Of a stretch of DNA of 64,000 nt, positions 60,146 to 64,000 are shown one piece after another; positions within the stretch are counted from its first letter, which is position 1, and each line of letters begins with the position of its first letter. The position numbers were made by a program, and so were the translations under genes. The notes below the pieces were generated by a model. That model ran no database searches. It saw nothing but the letters and a program-made list of their open reading frames with translations, and had not been told where the DNA came from. This DNA comes from Halalkalicoccus subterraneus. GTDB taxonomy: Archaea; Halobacteriota; Halobacteria; Halobacteriales; Halalkalicoccaceae. The DNA is taken from NCBI RefSeq assembly GCF_003697815.1, contig NZ_RDQG01000005.1, positions 1-64,000 on the forward strand. Reading direction: 5' to 3'.

Positions 60146-61146
60146 TGTACCACCGTCCCGCGCATCGATTCGAGTTTTTCACGGGCTCCGCCCCCGTCGA
60201 TGGCCTCGGCCGCGAGTTCCGCGCCCTCCTCGAGGGAGTCGGCCGCGCCGGCGACGTAGATCGCCGCGCCGGCGTTCGCGAGGACGATCTCGCGTTTCGC
60301 GCCCCTCACTTCACCCGTGACGATCCCCTCCAGGTCGGCGGCGTTCTCCTGGGGCGTGCCGCCGCTGACCGCCTCGACGGGGTGGGATTCGAGTCCGAGG
60401 TCCGTCGGTTCGAGGGTGTACTCCTCGATCCCGTTTTCGCGGACTTCGGCGACGCGCGTCTCGCCGTGGAGCCCGATCTCATCCATTCCCGAACCGTGGA
60501 CCACCAGTGCGCGTTCGACGTCCATATGTGAGAGCGCACGGGCAAGCACGGGGACGAGGTCGGGGTCGTAGACGCCGACGACCTGCGCGTTCGCGCCCGC
60601 GGGGTTGGTCAGCGGCCCGAGGACGTTGAAGATCGTGCGCATTCCTAACTCTTTTCGCGGGCCGATGACGGCCTTCATCGCGGGGTGGAAGACGGGCGCG
60701 AGCATGAACCCGATTCCCTGGTCCTCGATCGCGCGTTCGACCGCCGGGGGTTCCGCGTCGATCTCGACGCCCAGTTCCTCCAGCACGTCCGCACTGCCCG
60801 AGTTCGAGGAGACCGAGTAATTGCCGTGTTTCGCGACGGGTACTCCGGCACCGCTGGCGACGATCGCGCTCGTCGTCGAGACGTTGATCGTGTCGTAGTC
60901 GTCGCCGCCGGTCCCGCAGGTGTCGACCAGCGGGGTCCGGTCGGGCGCGATGGTCCGCGCGGCCGCGCGCATCCCCTCGGCGAAACCCGCGATCTCCTCC
61001 TCGGTCTCGCCCTTCGCGCGAAGCGCCGCGAGCAGCGCGCCGATCTGGGCCTCAGTGGCACCCTCGAAGACCGCCGACGCCGCATCCCGTGCCTCTTCCT
61101 GTGTCAGGTCCTCGCCCTCAGTGACTCGTTCGATGGTGTCCTTCAT
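60142..61146 (-). CDS. trpD: anthranilate phosphoribosyltransferase
   Basis: The 334-residue protein has the full catalytic set: LVDTCGTGGDDYDTINVST (PRPP-binding GTGGD), VAKHGNYSVSSNSGSADVLEELGV, PVFHPAMKAVIGPRKELGMRTIFN and LGPLTNPA. It transfers phosphoribose to anthranilate. It is the first gene of the operon trpD-F-E-G. The leader carries a strong inverted repeat (61156-61199). Confidence 0.97.
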   Translation of the reverse strand: MKDTIERVTEGEDLTQEEARDAASAVFEGATEAQIGALLAALRAKGETEEEIAGFAEGMRAAARTIAPDRTPLVDTCGTGGDDYDTINVSTTSAIVASGAGVPVAKHGNYSVSSNSGSADVLEELGVEIDAEPPAVERAIEDQGIGFMLAPVFHPAMKAVIGPRKELGMRTIFNVLGPLTNPAGANAQVVGVYDPDLVPVLARALSHMDVERALVVHGSGMDEIGLHGETRVAEVRENGIEEYTLEPTDLGLESHPVEAVSGGTPQENAADLEGIVTGEVRGAKREIVLANAGAAIYVAGAADSLEEGAELAAEAIDGGGAREKLESMRGTVVQ

Positions 61147-61155
61147 GAGTGAGTT

Positions 61156-61199
61156 TCGATGTACGATTTCGGCTTGTAATGAACAAGTAAGTACATCGA
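61156..61199. promoter_or_regulatory. nested inverted repeat in the trp operon leader
   Basis: The outer arms TCGATGTAC (61156-61164) and GTACATCGA (61191-61199) are perfect. They enclose the inner arms CTTGT (61173-61177) and ACAAG (61183-61187). The structure lies 10-53 nt upstream of the trpD ATG, next to CTTAAG on the minus strand (61200-61205), a likely TATA. It could be the operator of a tryptophan-responsive regulator or an RNA leader structure. Confidence 0.6.
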
Positions 61200-61292
61200 C
61201 TTAAGCGTGTCGTCGTTGTTCCTTCCTCTCCCTCCCCGAGTCGAAAGCTTCAATTACTCCGGCGGGGTATCCGGAAGTGCACGAGGCAGTGA

Positions 61293-61367
61293 GGGTTGGT
61301 GGTCTAGTCAGGCTATGACACCTCCTTGACATGGAGGAGGCCGGCGGTTCAAATCCGCCCCAACCCA
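61293..61367 (+). tRNA. tRNA-Val (GAC)
   Basis: The acceptor GGGTTGG pairs with CCAACCC, with discriminator A at 61367. The anticodon stem CCTCC/GGAGG holds the loop TTGACAT with anticodon GAC at 61328-61330. The T arm GGCGG-TTCAAAT-CCGCC is complete. There is no intron and no encoded CCA. The gene is 75 nt long and its 3' part is duplicated downstream. Confidence 0.96.
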
Positions 61368-61450
61368 CTGAGACTTCTCCGGCACCCATCTGTGAACACC
61401 GCGAGCGACAGCGAGCGTGTGTGAGCAACCCCATGCCGGAGGATCGAGGC

Positions 61451-61514
61451 GTTGGGCGGTTTGAATCCAGAGGACGAGCGGAGCGAAGTCCTCGCGGTTC
61501 AAATCCGCCCCAAT
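61451..61514. repeat. duplicated and inverted tRNA-Val 3' end (possible att remnant)
   Basis: Bases 61494-61513 repeat tRNA-Val 61344-61363 exactly for 20 nt (from the T stem into the acceptor). The same sequence also appears in inverted, degenerate form at 61451-61475, and the two arms extend through GAGGAC/GTCCTC to form a long imperfect palindrome. Archaeal integrases target tRNA 3' ends, so this may be a leftover attachment site. The remainder of 61368-61578 has no gene. Confidence 0.6.
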
Positions 61515-61578
61515 CCGCTTCTTGACGACACAACCTGACGAGCAGTAGAATCCAGCGCCTTCACACTAGAGTGGAGAT

Positions 61579-62214
61579 TCACGAATCGTTATAGCCTCCT
61601 GATTCTACAACTACTGTTTCAAAATCAGGATCGGAATACTCTCTATATTCTTCCCAAGGAACCCATTTCTTGTATTTTTGCTTCCATTCCATTGCGCGAT
61701 ACCAGTGACCTCCCAATTGTGGAGTAGATTGGTTGAGTCGGTGCCGTTGATCTTCTAAACCTTCGTACGTTTCCCGAAGCTTGCTTATCTCTTTGTTTGT
61801 ATCCATAAGATCAATTTCGATGAAACTTCGTACTTGGTCATGTAATTGATGAAGTTCCTGCCCAGCGTTATAATAATCTCGTGATCTTAGCTTTGGTCCA
61901 TAGAACGTACTTAGTAATGATCCTATAAGTATTATTATCGCAAGATCAGTGGGCGTGAGAATAGAAAATGGATAAAATAAAACAAACTCTGTCGCCTCAT
62001 TTTTTGTTAATACATACAGTAGAATAGAAGCGATTATCACTATGAATAAATCTAGTATCCATCCGAATCGACCGACCCACTCTGCTGCGACGTAATTTCG
62101 CAGATATGTATATTTCAATGCACCCTTCGTAGAGAGTGATCGGTTATACAGCTGCTTTCGCATTCTAAATTCTCTACTCCCTCCGAAAATACTGTGTAAG
62201 TCCTTCTCATCCAT
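61579..62214 (-). CDS. two-helix membrane protein, SLATT-like
   Basis: The 211-residue protein has an N-terminal cytoplasmic part with basic residues (MRKQLYNRSLSTKGALKYTYLRN), two membrane helices (WILDLFIVIIASILLYVL, about 52-69, and LAIIILIGSLLSTFYG, about 91-106), and a long C-terminal helical part (RSRDYYNAGQELHQLHDQV..., DTNKEISKLRETYEGLEDQ) with NQSTPQLGGHWYRAMEW. This arrangement resembles SLATT domains, 2TM effectors tied to nucleotide-signalling conflict systems. GC is low (two sampled lines 32% and 50%), indicating recent transfer. The assignment is by pattern only. Confidence 0.6.
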   Translation of the reverse strand: MDEKDLHSIFGGSREFRMRKQLYNRSLSTKGALKYTYLRNYVAAEWVGRFGWILDLFIVIIASILLYVLTKNEATEFVLFYPFSILTPTDLAIIILIGSLLSTFYGPKLRSRDYYNAGQELHQLHDQVRSFIEIDLMDTNKEISKLRETYEGLEDQRHRLNQSTPQLGGHWYRAMEWKQKYKKWVPWEEYREYSDPDFETVVVESGGYNDS

Positions 62215-62318
62215 ATCCGGTGTTTCCCTTTTAGTCTTTTAAATCTTCGACCATCCATATGAATATCTAGTCGATACTTTCACCGGTTTCTTTACTCCCT
62301 CGCCCCCTTCCACCGAGT

Positions 62319-63644
62319 ATGCCAACCGATCTCGTAGTACCCGAGGAAACGATACAGGAAGCCTGCGGGGAGGTCGAGTTCCCCCACATGGGTGTCATCG
62401 AACAGGTCTGGGAGACCGATCCCATTCCTGTCGACGAAATCGAGGACCGAGCCGCGGAGGCGGTCAAAGAACTCCCCTTCGAGGACGTCCCGGAGGGTGG
62501 CGAGGTGGCGATCGGCGCGGGCAGTCGCGGCATCGCGAACCTGCCGGAGATCATCCGCGGGGTCGTCCGGGGCGTCGAGGAGTCGGGCTACGAGCCCTTC
62601 GTCTTCCCGGCGATGGGATCGCACGGCGGCGCCACGGCGGAGGGGCAGGTCGACAAGCTCTCGACGCTCGGCGTCACCGAGGACTCCATCGGATGCCCGA
62701 TCCGCGCGACGATGGAGGTCGTGGAGGTCGGGCGCACGCCCGAGCGCGACGTGACCGTGTATGCCGACGCCAACGCCGTCGAGGCCGAGGCCATTATTCC
62801 TGTGAACCGGATCAAACCCCACACGGATTTCCAAGGACCCGTCGAGAGCGGGCTCTCGAAGATGCTCGTCATCGGGATGGGCAAACAGCGCGGCGCGAAG
62901 ACCGCCCACGACTGGGCGGTCGACTGGAGCCTGCGCAACATGCTCCCCGAGATCACGGGGATCCTCTTAGAGGAACTCCCCGTCGCCGGCGGGGTCGCGA
63001 TCCTCGAGGACGAACACGACGACACCGACCGGCTCGAGGCCATTTCTCCGTCGGGCTTCCTGAAGCGAGAGGCCGAACTCCTCGAGACCGCCTGGGAACA
63101 CATGCCCAAACTCCCGTTCGACGATATCGACGTGCTCGTCGTCGACCGGATAGGAAAGGACGTCAGCGGGCAGGGGATGGACACCAACGTCACCGGCCGT
63201 CGCCACTTCACGATCAACGAGCCCGAGCCCGAGTCGCCGGAAGTGAAGCGGGTCTACGTGCGTGGCTTTACGAAGAAAACGAAGGGCAACGCGATGGGGA
63301 TGGGTGCGGCCGACTTCGTTCATCAGGGGGTTTTCGAGGGACTCGAACCGTCGAAGACGCTGATCAACGCGATCACCGCGAGCACGGTTCGTGGGGTGCG
63401 CCTCCCGCCGGTCGTCGAAAACGATAAAGCGGGGCTAACGGCCGCACTCGGCACCATCGGCCCCGTCACCGGCTCCGAGGCGCGCGTTCTCCGGGTAACC
63501 GACACGATGCGACTGAAGCGCTGTTATGCCTCCGAGCCGCTGGTCGAGTCCGCCCGCGGGCGAGAGGACCTCCGCGTTGTCGAGGAAGCCGACGAAACCG
63601 AGTTCGACGGCGAGGGCGGTTTCGCCGCCGTCTCGCCGGAATAA
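62319..63644 (+). CDS. LarA-like protein (lactate racemase domain, DUF2088)
   Basis: The 441-residue protein has VAIGAGSRGIANLPEIIRGV, the LarA-like AMGSHGGAT, and IPVNRIKPHTDFQGPVESGLSKMLVIGMGKQRGA. His and Lys residues in these places bind the nickel-pincer cofactor in LarA. LarA-family enzymes racemise or epimerise 2-hydroxy acids. The second half (YVRGFTKKTKGNAMGMGAADFV) differs from LarA, so the substrate is open. No larBCE genes are in the window. Confidence 0.78.
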   Translation: MPTDLVVPEETIQEACGEVEFPHMGVIEQVWETDPIPVDEIEDRAAEAVKELPFEDVPEGGEVAIGAGSRGIANLPEIIRGVVRGVEESGYEPFVFPAMGSHGGATAEGQVDKLSTLGVTEDSIGCPIRATMEVVEVGRTPERDVTVYADANAVEAEAIIPVNRIKPHTDFQGPVESGLSKMLVIGMGKQRGAKTAHDWAVDWSLRNMLPEITGILLEELPVAGGVAILEDEHDDTDRLEAISPSGFLKREAELLETAWEHMPKLPFDDIDVLVVDRIGKDVSGQGMDTNVTGRRHFTINEPEPESPEVKRVYVRGFTKKTKGNAMGMGAADFVHQGVFEGLEPSKTLINAITASTVRGVRLPPVVENDKAGLTAALGTIGPVTGSEARVLRVTDTMRLKRCYASEPLVESARGREDLRVVEEADETEFDGEGGFAAVSPE

Positions 63645-63679
63645 CGAACCGGGCGTCCCACGAACCGAGGGTGTTCGTG

Positions 63680-64000
63680 TTATCGTTCCGCTTCGGCGGG
63701 CGACTCTCCATTAGAATCGTGCGTTTCGGGGGTTTCCTGACCGACCGTTTCGGTCACCTCCTCGATCTTCTCGTCGAACTCCTCGCTTTTCGGTCGGCGG
63801 TCGATCCGCTCGTTGACCTCCTCGAGTCGGTCCCCGATCTCGTCGAGTTGGTCCTCGACCGTTCGCTCGACCGTCTCCGTGACTTCCTCCGTGACCTCGC
63901 GGGTCATCCAGTCGGGATCGAAGCGCGCCATCTTCCAGACGACGTGGACCCCGTACGAGGCGAGGACGCCGAACCCGAACGCCGCCCCGACTTCGGTTCC
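63680..64000 (-). CDS. membrane-anchored acidic coiled-coil protein (N-terminus cut by window end)
   Basis: The frame runs off the window at base 64000. Visible residues are GTEVGAAFGFGVLASYGVHVVW, part of a membrane helix, then KMARFDPDWMTREV and a highly charged heptad-rich region (EEVTETVERTVEDQLDEIGDRLEEVNERID) with an acidic tail. It looks like a small membrane-anchored coiled-coil protein. The internal Met at 63931 is unlikely to be the start, because the helix upstream is in frame. The function is unknown. Confidence 0.6.
   Translation of the reverse strand, partial: GTEVGAAFGFGVLASYGVHVVWKMARFDPDWMTREVTEEVTETVERTVEDQLDEIGDRLEEVNERIDRRPKSEEFDEKIEEVTETVGQETPETHDSNGESPAEAER

Noticed and set aside
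1-64000. CRISPR arrays, rRNA genes or insertion sequences
   Set aside because: No regularly spaced repeats, rRNA-like sequence or transposase was seen on reading both strands; only scattered hairpins and two tRNAs were found.

Overview
The window is chromosomal DNA of an extremely halophilic archaeon (class Halobacteria). The evidence is high GC, very acidic proteins, haloarchaeal-only small proteins, the siroheme-dependent heme pathway, MptA, a B12-dependent ribonucleotide reductase, a type II chaperonin, and many leaderless genes with a TATA-like box about 25-30 nt before the start codon. A Halalkalicoccus-like genus is only a guess. There is no rRNA, CRISPR array or recognisable transposase.

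Layout. 0-20 kb is ordinary housekeeping: the end of pstB and phoU, a fused siroheme decarboxylase, peroxiredoxin, gshA, cyclophilin, a family-4 uracil-DNA glycosylase, hisH, trm1, a YihY membrane protein, and divergent glnA/lrp. From 20 to 35 kb lies a chaperonin and translation block (thermosome, KH protein, Rio1 kinase, eIF1A). It is interrupted by an aldolase gene and by a complete urea system: the transporter urtABCDE on the minus strand, divergent from ureBCAGDEF on the plus strand. 35-41 kb holds a DUF460 protein, RNase Z, MptA, NAD kinase, an intron-containing elongator tRNA-Met and two small zinc proteins.

41-53 kb looks like a metabolic regulon. It contains threonine ammonia-lyase, two class III aminotransferases, a BCCT transporter with an unusual binding box, an M20 amidohydrolase, a 2-hydroxyacid dehydrogenase, a malate:quinone-oxidoreductase-like flavoprotein and an ectoine-hydrolase-like M24 protein. 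Most of the promoters share a partly palindromic element (consensus TACAC-N5-CCG, often extended to a dyad TACACGG-N3-CCGTGTA). I infer uptake and breakdown of an ectoine-like compatible solute or a related N-acyl amino compound.

53-61 kb has nrdJ, an 809-bp AT-rich stretch with no gene but with repeats and a hairpin, and the trpDFEG operon with a nested inverted repeat in its leader. At 61.3-62.3 kb a tRNA-Val(GAC) is followed by a duplicated and inverted copy of its 3' end and by a low-GC gene for a two-helix membrane protein resembling SLATT effectors. The window ends with a LarA-like protein and a truncated membrane-anchored coiled-coil gene.
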